NCBI GenBank assembly: GCA_017399145.1
Contig: JAFQEG010000001.1
Coordinates: 1-44,436, forward strand
Reading direction: 5' to 3'
DNA from: Clostridia bacterium
GTDB lineage: Bacteria > Bacillota > Clostridia > Oscillospirales > CAG-272
Length of the DNA stretch: 44,436 nt
Below the pieces are notes generated by a model. The model ran no database searches and was not told the DNA's origin. It worked only from the letters and a program-made list of their open reading frames with translations. Shown piece after piece: positions 19,001 to 27,200 of the stretch (positions are counted from its first letter, which is position 1; the number at the start of each line of letters is the position of its first letter). Position numbers and translations under genes: made by a program.

Positions 19001-20495
19001 TTACAAGAGCAATCTTACCGGTAACGTCAATGCCTGTGTATTCAACGTCACGACCCACACCGGGAATCAAAACGAATTCAACCTCAAGGTCGTTTACGCC
19101 CTCTTGTAAAAACTCGTCAACAAAGAACTTTTCCTCAGCAGCTGCATCAGTTGCCTCTGTGAAGTAAACTATCTTACCATTGAAAAGAATGTAAGGTGTC
19201 TTAACACCGTTGATTGATGCAACGGACATAGCGCCCTCGTAGGTTGAGGGTGAGCCAACTGTTGCAGTATCAGGGTTAGAGGTAAGACCAAGGTTACCAT
19301 TCTTTTCAGAGCCGTTTGAGGATGCAAAGCTATTTGAAGCAGCAACCACTAGGCTAATGCCCTGTGCACGAATCTTTTCGTAAACACCGCTAATCTTTTC
19401 CTCGTCACTCTCACGACTAAAGCCACAAGCAGTACCAAGGGACATATTAATAACGTCAACGCCGAGGATTACGCAGTCCTCAAGGGCTGATAAAATCCAA
19501 GATGCGATTGCAGAGTCCTTGGTATCGGAGAAAATCTTCATTGAAACAAGCTGTGCGTTTGGCGCAACGCCTGTTATAACGTCGTCCTTACCTACGATAA
19601 CACCAGATACGTGAGTACCGTGATTGTTATGAAGCGAGTAAACGTCGGAGTCCTTATCGGCATAGTCAAAGGAGAATGGCACCTTTTCGTTAATGTAAAC
19701 GTCGTCAGCGCCAAGTCCATTTACAAGCTTGCTTGCCTTTGTTTGACCGATAAGGCTAGCAACCATTTGCTTAGTCAAGCCAAGCTTTGTACGGTCTGCT
19801 GTAAAGTTTTCAACGGAAAAGGCAGAGTGAGTATAGTCAAGACCTGTGTCAAGGACTGCAACTACAACGCCTGTACCGTCGTACTTGTACTTGTCTATGT
19901 AAGAGGATGTATCAAAGATACCTGTATCGTAAACGCTTACCTTGTTTTCAACAAGCTGAGTTTCAGCCTTCTTGTAAACCTCGCAAACGATAGAGGTCAT
20001 ATCCTTGTCAAGGGACTGGGCAACCGTCTTGTAATTCTTTGCCTTGATTACGATTTCAAAGCCTGTAAGAATTGCAGAATAGTCTGCCCCTAGGGTGTAA
20101 GCAACGCCCTGCTCGTCAAGGGTTTTCAAAACCTCTTGCTTTTCCTTCTCTATTTCCTTTCTTAACGCATCTGCCTCATCGGAGAATGCATATTCTGTAA
20201 AGCTCATTGACTTATCTGTTTGATTGTATCTGTCAATGAGTGGTGCGGTGCTTAGGCTAATGATAACTGAAATATCGTCATCATCCTTAACCGCCGAGGG
20301 AAGCTCAAAAACCTTTGAGCTATCCAAATACTGATTTCTATTCGTGATTATAGAATCAGTAAATTGCTTAACGTAACCGCCCTCGAGGGCATAGCTTCTT
20401 CCTAAGGTTGGAAGAAAAACGGAAAGCAACAGAATTGTAGCTAACAATACTGATAGCACGACCGTAGTCGCTTTTACAACTGCTTTTTTGTTCAT
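13089..20495 (-). CDS. Giant secreted subtilase with PA, Big_2-like and LRR_5 domains and a C-terminal membrane anchor
   Basis: The 2468-residue protein is a subtilisin-family (S8) protease. It has a signal peptide (about 1-36), an inhibitor-like propeptide, and a complete triad: Asp216 in VAVLDTGLD, His292 in NNHGTHVSG and Ser613 in LSGTSMACP, with oxyanion Asn388. A protease-associated (PA) insert lies at about 485-560, as in lactocepin and C5a-peptidase types. Fn3-like beta domains follow, then two Big_2-like modules (about 1190-1260 and 1310-1385), then a long BspA-like LRR_5 array (about 1395-2240), and finally one membrane segment (about 2440-2462) with a basic tail. It is probably a surface-anchored protease that binds large substrates through its repeats. 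The gene heads the locus that includes the Opp transporter. The ribosome site (AGAAAGGC) is modest. Confidence 0.93.
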   Translation of the reverse strand: MNKKAVVKATTVVLSVLLATILLLSVFLPTLGRSYALEGGYVKQFTDSIITNRNQYLDSSKVFELPSAVKDDDDISVIISLSTAPLIDRYNQTDKSMSFTEYAFSDEADALRKEIEKEKQEVLKTLDEQGVAYTLGADYSAILTGFEIVIKAKNYKTVAQSLDKDMTSIVCEVYKKAETQLVENKVSVYDTGIFDTSSYIDKYKYDGTGVVVAVLDTGLDYTHSAFSVENFTADRTKLGLTKQMVASLIGQTKASKLVNGLGADDVYINEKVPFSFDYADKDSDVYSLHNNHGTHVSGVIVGKDDVITGVAPNAQLVSMKIFSDTKDSAIASWILSALEDCVILGVDVINMSLGTACGFSRESDEEKISGVYEKIRAQGISLVVAASNSFASSNGSEKNGNLGLTSNPDTATVGSPSTYEGAMSVASINGVKTPYILFNGKIVYFTEATDAAAEEKFFVDEFLQEGVNDLEVEFVLIPGVGRDVEYTGIDVTGKIALVKRGDTTFEEKAQAAQKAGAIGVIVFNNTSGEIRMNVGTVSIPVCSISQEDGEVLASAKRGTIKISRDQTSGPFMSDFSSWGPSPSLGIKPEITAHGGNILSAITGGGYDRLSGTSMACPNTAGVMILLRQYVMDKFPDIKDDSVKVTALVNQLLMSTADIVYNKNGLPYAVRKQGAGLANIFSATQTTALILTRDKNGEIMDKSKLELGDDPEKTGVYDLSFEIKNFGAKTNTYKLSTYVLTEGVSDVKTARGETTVSEEGYLLSGATVSFTIENGTQNGDSLSVEAGKTAKVKVTITLSSEDKKYLDESFENGMYVEGFVVLTATSAETEDLSVPFLSFYGDWTKAPILDLDYFETNKDELNDSIPADEKTLPDAYATRPIGGMFSDYISYLGSYYFQQNPNDQIISASRDYIAISNVKVPDSATEADQDIATIHSIRFIWTGMLRNAVKVVVTITDDATGEVIFETVDDDVRKSYSDGGSYIYPANVEVEFDATEHNLKNNTKYTVKMVAYMDYEDGGLETNEKNTFEFPFTTDFEAPIITGCTFRSEYDSDLERDRLFATIAVYDNHYSMSMQPGYLTTVTDPATGLDSFQLVPFSTYMTPIYSVRNGTTYVEYELTDYIYALKESSHVKNSFIVSVYDYALNHATYEIGLPDDYIDFRFDAGEDEEGNPNTEITLNPNELYTIKIDGYSDDEAWGDLLRFDSSNKKVVRVVNGKLVAVGSGLATVSATHVKDNSKKAFLNVRVLGPEDEGYMEYDKPVADSFKINGYEVLKAYEIMSNEDRDLGQVGSFKYFAKNEALSIKLYPSESVRIEAILEAYFPDDCQVVFSTGNDKVVTVDQNGVVTGVSEGFANITVKVLLDGKSTYETKSVSIEVKDPFVRTAPTLQHYYGLGGVVEIPSDLRITQIGAFAFSNFEYVLKTPEEFAEDDNSMTKQSPIGDNTITKVIIPEGVKKIDAYAFARLTALKEVVLPSTIEAIEYGAFEGCISLERVVGLENVQLINYAAFRNCNLKGTIKLDKIRAIGDYAFAENGSYRYNATYGYYELVSSKLEGVILPPELQSIGAYAFYHNTALKNVEVKAEKVKYGPYVFAYCTQLDKFSMNASVIPEGAFMGCTALTEVTIGNDVNTIGENAFMNCNSLTKAEIGKNVGFIDRIAFASTAISKFVVSQDNPSYKSSSDGLYILSKDGSTILVASPTLSGEVNITDSTITAIGNGAFAHNNKITSINAPSVVVVDDYAFFMARNLKSLSLGTLTKIGKYSFANTSISVLPTLNSIKTISDYAFSNTKLTAVVIGNDVEICEGAFYNCEELVSVTIGDNCVVGMGAFMNSWGDKTPQYIQDTKYSTKVYYRHYPSKLTQVTIGKNVTLGHSSFSGLTSLEAVTIGEGSKIGEMAFYNCASLATIDLSKAVSIGKLAFSGDEIETASSQGGAGYGVDADGNYVYHIYASRIEIADLSSLTELGEKAFALCPELKEVTLGTGLKEIENQAFIRCLKLERINLESVEKIGLEAFAESSLKEINLSSIKVIGPYAFTESAKLEKVILSENAIEIDEGAFVNCKKLSTVENLDKVARLGKYSFAVTALTGAKLTGAIEIGEGAFLKENVTDFDLDLSGNKVLRVLGDNPFALCRIKPLYIVEEETFNGKTYYKNVYDYDISENIHVINGSIYQDVPNGLELITYAPRDNSYVELAEGTVRLSAYSLAGSEIVRIKLPYTLASIGHKSFFDCNKLVTVIFTSHYAPVLEEEFDQGYFIPDNIPGSKGETPGYEVSTGAYVPGLGLSPYFMFNPMVNTETVNERGEYVYNYFCFFYGASFVDYMGHYEPNLVMIRPSNGQEYESFTMNQYFKTVIDGSVAADKVTLEAIEAINRLPANVKLADKPLVVLARIAYDKIATKDQQALVTNYGALLTAEQRILAFEQTGNEDVPEEIQPQAPFNPVPMLITFVCVEAVLLGVIIALGIVFYKKKLWIFK

Positions 20496-20530
20496 CGTTT
20501 CTTTTGCCTTTCTTTTAATATTTGCGTGTG

Positions 20531-20570
20531 ATTATATTATAGTGATAAACATACGGACCTATTTTATCAC
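20531..20570 (-). promoter_or_regulatory. Promoter region of the subtilase gene with an inverted repeat
   Basis: Two overlapping TATAAT boxes read on the minus strand (20531-20536 and 20536-20541). Immediately upstream, GTGATAAA (20542-20549) and TTTATCAC (20563-20570) form a perfect inverted repeat with 13-bp spacing, covering the usual -35 to -12 zone. A regulator bound there would control protease and perhaps Opp expression. No clear -35 hexamer is present, which would fit activator dependence. The regulator is unknown. Confidence 0.5.
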
Positions 20571-20820
20571 ATATTATAGGAAAATTCAAGCATCTTTTTA
20601 TCAATTTACCAAACTAAAGTGATAAAGTGTTAATACAATTCTTATTCATATAAAAAAGATAAAATCGCTCTAATCCCATATGCTATATAGCCTTGTTGAA
20701 CCTTTTCTTAAAATCTTCTTTACTAAAAATAATTTTTATATAAAATAAAAAATTTACAATTTCGCAACTTTTTTATTCACTTATTCAATAAATATTCACC
20801 AAGCCTAGCCAAGGTACACT
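20571..20820. other. AT-rich intergenic spacer
   Basis: No gene or RNA is recognised. The stretch is very AT-rich. It contains one more GTGATAAA-like half site (AGTGATAAAG near 20619), which could belong to the same regulator as the inverted repeat at 20542-20570. Confidence 0.4.
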
Positions 20821-20888
20821 TCCGCTTGACGAAGTCAAATTTCGCTGTGCCTTAGCACAATTTCGCTGACTAAGGGTCAATTTTGCTG
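20821..20888. repeat. Mini-hairpin array with a constant spacer
   Basis: Three short palindromes alternate with a near-constant linker. TTGAC-GAA-GTCAA (20826-20838), TGTGC-CTTA-GCACA (20846-20859) and TGAC-TAAGG-GTCA (20867-20879) are separated or bordered by ATTTCGCT, ATTTCGCT and ATTTTGCT. Read on the other strand the linker is AGCGAAAT. The hairpins differ from one another while the linker is conserved, the opposite of an ordinary tandem repeat. Similar arrays occur at 37341-37490 and 37550-37580. Confidence 0.65.
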
Positions 20889-20911
20889 TTCCACTTCTTA
20901 TGCAACTTCTC

Positions 20912-20964
20912 TTGACATCTACTTTTTAGTGTGCTAAAATTAATTAGATAGGTCACAAGTGACC
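20912..20964 (+). promoter_or_regulatory. Promoter and palindromic operator of the thiol-redox operon
   Basis: TTGACA (20912-20917), a 17-bp spacer and TAAAAT (20935-20940) form a strong promoter. The predicted start is near 20947. A perfect 14-bp palindrome, GGTCAC-AA-GTGACC (20951-20964), lies just downstream, where a bound repressor would block transcription. No regulator gene lies beside it. Confidence 0.7.
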
Positions 20965-20993
20965 AATAATTTACACTAAATAGGAGAAAATTT

Positions 20994-21824
20994 ATGTCGA
21001 AAACAAGACTTTTCCATTTAATATACGGAATTGTGCTTTCCCTTTTGCTAGTAGCCTGTGGCATTTGCTTTATGGTTGCTTGCGTTGATATTTACAAAAG
21101 TGGACCAAACCCCTTTAACCCTGAGTCAATTTCAACTCACTTTAAGTCAATTTGTGTCCCTGTCTATATCACTCTAGGGCTTTTAATTCTTAGTATTCCG
21201 CTAAACCTTTTCATACCAAATGAAAAAGCAAGAAAAAAGCCTCAAATTAGCAAAAAACAGACACTCCTCGGGCTTTATTCAAGATTTGACTACACAAGGG
21301 CTAATGAGGAAGCATTACACAAGCTAAACAAATTTAGATTTTCAAGATGGACTCTTTACACAATAAACGTAGTGCTTTTGGTATGTGGTACAATTCTTTC
21401 CTTAGTCTATGCGTTGAACATTGAAAACTTCCAAGCAATCTCAGAGGAGGGCGTTTCCCTTATCAACTCCTCAATTATTGCAGGGTCACTTGTGGTTTTA
21501 AGATACTTTTTAATACCACTTATCTTTTCAATAGCACTTATCTTTGTTGACAAGGCGCTAGTTAGTCGTGAATTAGACATTCTCAAAGCATCAATAAAGG
21601 AGGACAAGGCAATCTTGCCAAAGGACGCCCCCTCTAATAAAACAGTAGCAGAAAAAGCAAGCGACTTCTTTGTAAAGCACAAAAAAGCAATCCTAATTAC
21701 GTTAAGAGTCGTAATAATTTTAGGTGCTATTGCACTTGTTGTAACAGGAATTTTAAATGGTGGCATGTACACCGTTTTACAAAAGGCTAATAAGCTATGT
21801 CAGGAGTGTATCGGCCTTGGTTAA
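20994..21824 (+). CDS. Multi-pass membrane protein with a C-terminal CXXC (CD1871A-like) module
   Basis: The 276-residue protein has about five membrane segments (near 8-30, 54-73, 119-141, 160-185 and 232-254). The last segment is followed by NGGMYTVLQKANKLCQECIGLG, with Cys269 and Cys272. That tail closely resembles the small CD1871A-family CXXC proteins of Clostridia; here it appears fused to a longer membrane domain. The gene is upstream of, and probably co-transcribed with, the ferredoxin-thioredoxin fusion 30 bp later, so the CXXC pair may exchange electrons with it. Start: ATG after AGGAG. Function is inferred from the motif and neighbour. Confidence 0.78.
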   Translation: MSKTRLFHLIYGIVLSLLLVACGICFMVACVDIYKSGPNPFNPESISTHFKSICVPVYITLGLLILSIPLNLFIPNEKARKKPQISKKQTLLGLYSRFDYTRANEEALHKLNKFRFSRWTLYTINVVLLVCGTILSLVYALNIENFQAISEEGVSLINSSIIAGSLVVLRYFLIPLIFSIALIFVDKALVSRELDILKASIKEDKAILPKDAPSNKTVAEKASDFFVKHKKAILITLRVVIILGAIALVVTGILNGGMYTVLQKANKLCQECIGLG

Positions 21825-21853
21825 TTTTACTATTAAAAAGAAAGGAGCTTAAT

Positions 21854-24247
21854 ATGGGAAAATTGAATAGAATTGTCTTAAAAATAGGCTCCTTTAACGA
21901 GGAATTAAAGGCTTGGACCTTTGCCTGTCAAGAAAATCTACCTCTTCCCAAAAAGGAGGCTAGCGAAGACGACGAGCCAAGGGTGGAAAATGAGCCTAAG
22001 CTTGAGCCTAAAATCGAAGAAAAGCAGGTGCCAATTGAAGAAAAAGCAATCGAAAAAGCACCCGAAAAAACAGACACTCCCCCTAAAAAACCTAAGAAAA
22101 CACTAAAGGAAAGGCTAAAAGCATTAATACCCTCTAAGAGGCGATTAATTCAGCTTTACTCTGCCCTACTTTTCAATGCAAACATAAAGGGCTTTATTAA
22201 GGGTGAAATCTTTATGGGCGCATCAAAAAATCTTTGTGCCCCCGGTATAAACTGTTATTCCTGCCCTGGCGCAGTTATGGCTTGTCCTTTGGGCGCTTTA
22301 CAGGCAGAATTAAACCGTGCAAACAAATCCTTTGCATTTTACGTTGTTGGTATTTTAGCCCTATACGGAATTATAGCCGGCAGAACAATTTGTGGTTGGC
22401 TATGTCCCTTTGGCTTTATTCAAGAGCTTTTACATAAGATAAAAACACCTAAGCTAAAGAAAAACAAGGTAACAAGAGTATTCTCATACTTAAAATACGT
22501 GCTTTTAGTTTTCTTTGTAATTATAATACCTATTCTTTACGGAATACGTGGTGTTGAATTACCTGGCTTTTGTAAGTATATTTGCCCTGCCGGTACTCTT
22601 GAGGGTGCCTTCGGCTTACTCTCAAACGCAGTAAACGAAAGCTATTTATCTATACTGGGTCCACTATTTACATGGAAATTCTTACTTTTTGTAAGCATTA
22701 CAGTAGGGTCAGTATTTATATTTAGATTTTTCTGTCGTTTCATTTGTCCCTTGGGTGCAATTTACGGATTCTTTAACAAATTCTCACTTCTTGGCATTAA
22801 GCTAAACAGAGATAAATGTACAAATTGTGGTCTTTGTGTAAGCAAGTGCGAAATGGATATTAGGCACGTTGGCGACCATGAATGTATTAGCTGTGGCGAG
22901 TGCGTATCCGTTTGTCCAACTAAGGCAATCACCTTTAAGGGTGGGTCCTTCTTCCTACCCCCTGACGAAATTATTCCAGCAGGACTTCAAGGAAAGGAAC
23001 TAGAAAAAGCTAAGGCAGAAAACGAGAAAAAGAAGGCAAAGGCTAAAAAGCGTGCAAGCATAACAAGAGCGATTATAAGTGTTATTTTGATTGCACTCTT
23101 AGGCACAGCAATAGTTTACTACAACTTTATTGATAAGGGCAACACTCAAGCACCACCACCTACCCCACCTGTAACAGATGACGAGGCTGTGGTTGGTACG
23201 CAAATCGGTAACGTTTTGCCCGACTTCTCTCTTGAGATTTTTGACGAAAATGGCTTTGTAAGTGGCGAAAATCAAACACTTGAGGGACCATTTAGCAAAA
23301 ACGAAAGTGGAAATCTAACCTTTAACCCATCTAAGAATAGTGGCAAGGTAACAATCATTAACTTCTGGGGCACCTGGTGTCCTGGTTGTGTTGCTGAGCT
23401 TCCCTACTTTGACAGAATTGCAAGTGAATACAAGGACAAGGTAAGCGTTTTAGCAGTCCACACAGATTATAGATATAACGAAACCGCCTCCGACTACGTC
23501 CTTAACAATTACAAGGATAGCGATATAATCTTCTTAAAGGATATTCCTCTAAACGAGGAAATTGACAAGTACTTTACCGACCTTGGTGGTAAAAACAATA
23601 TGTATCCATTTACTGTAATTCTAGGCACAGATGGAAGGATTATTGCATCATTACCAAGAAGCGTAACCTACGAGGAATTAAAGAGTACTGTTGATACCGA
23701 ATTAGAGGTTGAAAAGCCACCGCTTGGCACTCAAGTTGGCAACACAGCCCCTGGTCTTGACCTAGTTGTTTTCGACGAAAACGGCACACTTCCCCTTGAT
23801 AATCAAACGAGTGGTCCTTGGTCAAGCACCACATTTGATGGAAACGAGGTCCTTGCCTTTAACCCAAGCAAAAACAGTGGCAAGGTAACGATTATTAATT
23901 TCTGGGGCACCTGGTGTCCCGGTTGTGTTGCAGAATTACCCTACTTTGACAGAATCGCTAGCGAATACAAGGACCAAGTAACTGTCCTTGCAATTCACAC
24001 CGATTATAGATATAAGGAAACTGCCTCCGACTACGTGCTTAACAACTACAAGGATAGCCAAATTATCTTTGCTAAGGACGAGGCACTAAACGACGAGATT
24101 GACAAATACTTCACCGACCTAGGTGGCAAAAACAATATGTACCCATTTACAGTAATACTTGACGAAAATGGTGTAATTCTTGCCTCTCTTCCAAGAAGCG
24201 TAACCTACGAGGAATTAAAATCAATCGTTGATACAAGTCTTCAATAA
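21854..24247 (+). CDS. Membrane 4Fe-4S ferredoxin (NapH-like) fused to two thioredoxin (TlpA-like) domains
   Basis: The 797-residue protein has a charged Lys/Glu/Pro-rich N-terminus (1-95), then a NapH/CcoG-like membrane domain with conserved Cys pairs CGWLCP (180, 184), CKYICP (240, 244) and CRFICP (294, 298). Two 4Fe-4S ferredoxin motifs follow (Cys322/325/328/332 and Cys344/347/350/354), then a Lys-rich linker and a membrane segment (about 405-423). The C-terminus has two thioredoxin domains with active sites WCPGC (509/512 and 688/691). The second domain is a near-copy of the first. Electrons from the cytoplasm probably pass through Fe-S centres to the extracytoplasmic thioredoxins to reduce disulfides or peroxides. 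The ATG at 21854 has AAAGGAG; an open extension to 21797 overlaps the previous gene and is rejected. Confidence 0.88.
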   Translation: MGKLNRIVLKIGSFNEELKAWTFACQENLPLPKKEASEDDEPRVENEPKLEPKIEEKQVPIEEKAIEKAPEKTDTPPKKPKKTLKERLKALIPSKRRLIQLYSALLFNANIKGFIKGEIFMGASKNLCAPGINCYSCPGAVMACPLGALQAELNRANKSFAFYVVGILALYGIIAGRTICGWLCPFGFIQELLHKIKTPKLKKNKVTRVFSYLKYVLLVFFVIIIPILYGIRGVELPGFCKYICPAGTLEGAFGLLSNAVNESYLSILGPLFTWKFLLFVSITVGSVFIFRFFCRFICPLGAIYGFFNKFSLLGIKLNRDKCTNCGLCVSKCEMDIRHVGDHECISCGECVSVCPTKAITFKGGSFFLPPDEIIPAGLQGKELEKAKAENEKKKAKAKKRASITRAIISVILIALLGTAIVYYNFIDKGNTQAPPPTPPVTDDEAVVGTQIGNVLPDFSLEIFDENGFVSGENQTLEGPFSKNESGNLTFNPSKNSGKVTIINFWGTWCPGCVAELPYFDRIASEYKDKVSVLAVHTDYRYNETASDYVLNNYKDSDIIFLKDIPLNEEIDKYFTDLGGKNNMYPFTVILGTDGRIIASLPRSVTYEELKSTVDTELEVEKPPLGTQVGNTAPGLDLVVFDENGTLPLDNQTSGPWSSTTFDGNEVLAFNPSKNSGKVTIINFWGTWCPGCVAELPYFDRIASEYKDQVTVLAIHTDYRYKETASDYVLNNYKDSQIIFAKDEALNDEIDKYFTDLGGKNNMYPFTVILDENGVILASLPRSVTYEELKSIVDTSLQ
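23324..24229 (+). repeat. Tandem duplication of the thioredoxin domain
   Basis: Codons 491-613 and 670-792 of the fusion protein encode almost the same 123 residues, with only about 16 differences by eye. Long stretches of nucleotide identity remain around the WCPGC site and the GGKNNMYPFTVIL segment. The regions before each core (about 447-490 and 624-669) are clearly more diverged. This points to a recent duplication or to ongoing gene conversion of the core. Confidence 0.85.
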
Positions 24248-24250
24248 CAA

Positions 24251-24280
24251 AAAAAGAACGAGGTTTTCTCGTTCTTTTTT
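24251..24280. terminator. Bidirectional terminator
   Basis: AAAAAGAACGAG (24251-24262) and CTCGTTCTTTTT (24268-24279) form a perfect 12-bp stem with a GTTTT loop between two convergent genes. T-runs follow on both strands. Confidence 0.9.
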
Positions 24281-24286
24281 GTTTTT

Positions 24287-27200
24287 TTAGTTGTTCGCTT
24301 GAAAGACTATTTCTATATTGTCTGGTGCCCAGTTGGTGTCCCACGTCAGTGGCACCTGTTGAAGCGTTAGATAAGCCTTCATTCCTGTACAACCAAGAAA
24401 CGCATGCTCACCTACATATTCTGTGCTATTTGGAATAGTTATTTCCTTAAGCGAGGTGCAAAAGGCAAAGCATTCGTCACCTATTGTCTTTATTCCATCT
24501 GGTAGATTTATGGATTCAAGCTTATCACAGGACTTAAAGGCACCCTTGCCTAATTCCAAAATTCCCTCAGATAGCTCAACCTCTTTTAACACGTACGCAC
24601 CTGCGAAGGCATACTCGCCAATAGATGTAACACCACTAGGAATTACAATTGACTCTAAGTGATTACATTGAAATGCAAAATCACCTATTTTTGTAACCTC
24701 CGCAGGGATTGTAAAGGTTGCTTCCGTTTTGCCACTTGCGTACCTTACAATTGTCCTTTTGTCAATGGTATAAAGGTTGCCCTCAATCGATACAAAGCAC
24801 TCATTTCCTTCCTCAACTAATATTTCCTTTATTTGGCTACAACCATCAAGAAAGCCCTTGCCAATTTCCTTAACACTGCTAGGAATTGTTATTTTTTCAA
24901 GGAATACCATATTTGTAAAGACGTAATTTCCTATATATTCAACACCCTTGCCAATAGTAATTAGCTCTACCTGACGACAGCCACTAAAGGCACGGTCGCC
25001 TATATGCTTTACGTTATTTGGTATTTGTAAGCTACTTATACTACGACAATTCTCAAAGGCATTAGCCCCTATATACTCAAGAGTAGATGGAAGTCTAGCA
25101 GAGGTCAAATTATAGCAATTCAAAAATGCCTTATCATTAATTACAGACACTCCCTCTGGAATATTTACCACAGTACAAAGGTCACAGTACTCAAAGGCAT
25201 GACCTGCAATTACCTTAGTGCTCATGCTGATTTGCATAATTTGAGTGTTGTCTGCCTCAATTAAAACAAGATATGGATTTTCCTCGTTACCAAGATAATA
25301 GCCGTTTACACCACGATTGTAGCTTAAATAGGTGCAGGGATAAAATGTCTTTTTGTCAATTATTCTAATAGAATTTGGCAAGGATATTTCTCTTATGGTT
25401 TCACAGCTATCAAAGGCATTTTGACAAATTTCAACCACTCCCTCAGGGATTTTAAAGCTTGTGCTCTCCTTGCCAGGGGCATATTGCACAAGTGCACCTT
25501 GGTCCTTTGTATATAAATTGCCATCAATTGACGTGAAAAATTCGTTTGTCTTTGCTACGCTTATACTCTTAAGACTAACGCAACCATAAAACACCCAAGT
25601 GCCCAAGCTCTTAAGACTAGTACCAAGAGTAATTTCCTCAAGAGAGTTGCAATTTTCAAATCCACCATCACCTATTGAAATAACGTTTTTAGGTATGGTT
25701 ATTTTCTTTAAGCTAACGCAATCCTTAAATGCATTTTTGCCAATTGCTGTAAGATTTATATTACCAAACTCAGCATCTGCGTCCTCAAGTAGGTCGTATA
25801 GCTCCCCACTTTCACCATAAAGGAACAAAACCGTTGCAAGATTATCACAGCTCTCAAAGGCACCGTCTCCTATGGTAATAGCTGTGCTATCTCCGCAAAT
25901 GCTTACCCATTTAAGATTATTGCAATTTGCAAATGCACCCTCTCCAATTGACGAGCTCCAAATCTCCACAGTTTTCAAATACTCAGCACCTGAAAATGCA
26001 TATTTTTCTATAAGCCTTACGGAATATGGTACTGCAAGGGCAACGTCTTGCTTTCCTTGAGCATACTTAACAAGTGTGTCACCGTTTTTAGTATAAAGAC
26101 TACCATAAAGGGATTTATAATTCTTATTTGAGCTTGACACGTCAATGGTTTTCAAGCTTACGCAACCATTGAAGGCACCGGGGGTTATGTGCTCAATTGT
26201 AGGTGGAATACTAATCCACTCAATATCATAGCAATTTTTAAAGGCGCCCTCTGCTATTCCAACAACGTTTAGTCCGTCGTAGGCACTAGGAATGATAATT
26301 CCGTTGCTAACCTCGTCTCTTGTGGCAGTTATGCCCTCAACGAAGTAGCCACCCTCACCCAAGGCAAAATCTAATCCTATTCTTTCATTGTAGCCCCAGC
26401 TTACCAAAAGTCTGGACTCTTGAAATGCCTCGTCCCATTCTTGTGGCATTGTACCTGCCTCGCAGTATATTTGAAGGTTATAGCAACCGGAAAATGCGCC
26501 CTTGCCAACCTCTTTTGTTTTAAGAGGAATATATATACTAACAAGACTAGCACAGCCCGAGAAGGCACCCTTGCCTATTTTTGTTACATTATAGCCTAGG
26601 CTTATATTACCAAGGGCTGAGCAACCCGAAAAGGCATTATCTCCTATTATAGATAGCTTCTCTCCGCCTGTTATTCTTAATAAGGATTTACAATTTAAAA
26701 ATGCCTCTTGTTCAATTTCCTCAAGGCTTTTGCCTAAGGAAACATTTTTTAGATTTGTGCATTTTGAAAACGCACCCTTGCCTATCCTTGTTACGCTTTT
26801 ATTGTCTATTTTATCTGGAATAATTACGTTTATAGCCTCTGGATTTACATCTAAAACCACCCACTCATTATCATTTATGGCACCAAAAACAAGGTCTCTT
26901 GTCTCTGTCTTTGCATAAAGGGTTAGATTTCCAGTTGTACCCTTTTCGATTTTCTCAATTGGCTTTGTATATTCATCGTCTAAGTACCAGCCACAAAACT
27001 CTAAATAGTCCCCGTAGCCCTTTTCAAGAGATATGGTATCCTCTGTTGTGTACTCTGCCGGACCATTTGTTTTTGCGCCTACGTATTCAATTGAATAGGT
27101 AAGTGGCAAATATCTTGCCTCAAGAGTAATATCCTCAGTTACAATATAGCCCACAAAGGACCATTTTTCGTCCTCAATATACCAGCCCTCAAACTGATAG

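Noticed and set aside
19611-20093. 160-residue plus-strand frame inside the subtilase gene
   Set aside because: It is antisense to the well-supported catalytic domain and is Cys/Val/Asn-rich in the manner of a shadow frame.
21797-21853. Upstream start for the ferredoxin-thioredoxin gene
   Set aside because: It overlaps the preceding gene and lacks a ribosome site; the ATG at 21854 has AAAGGAG.
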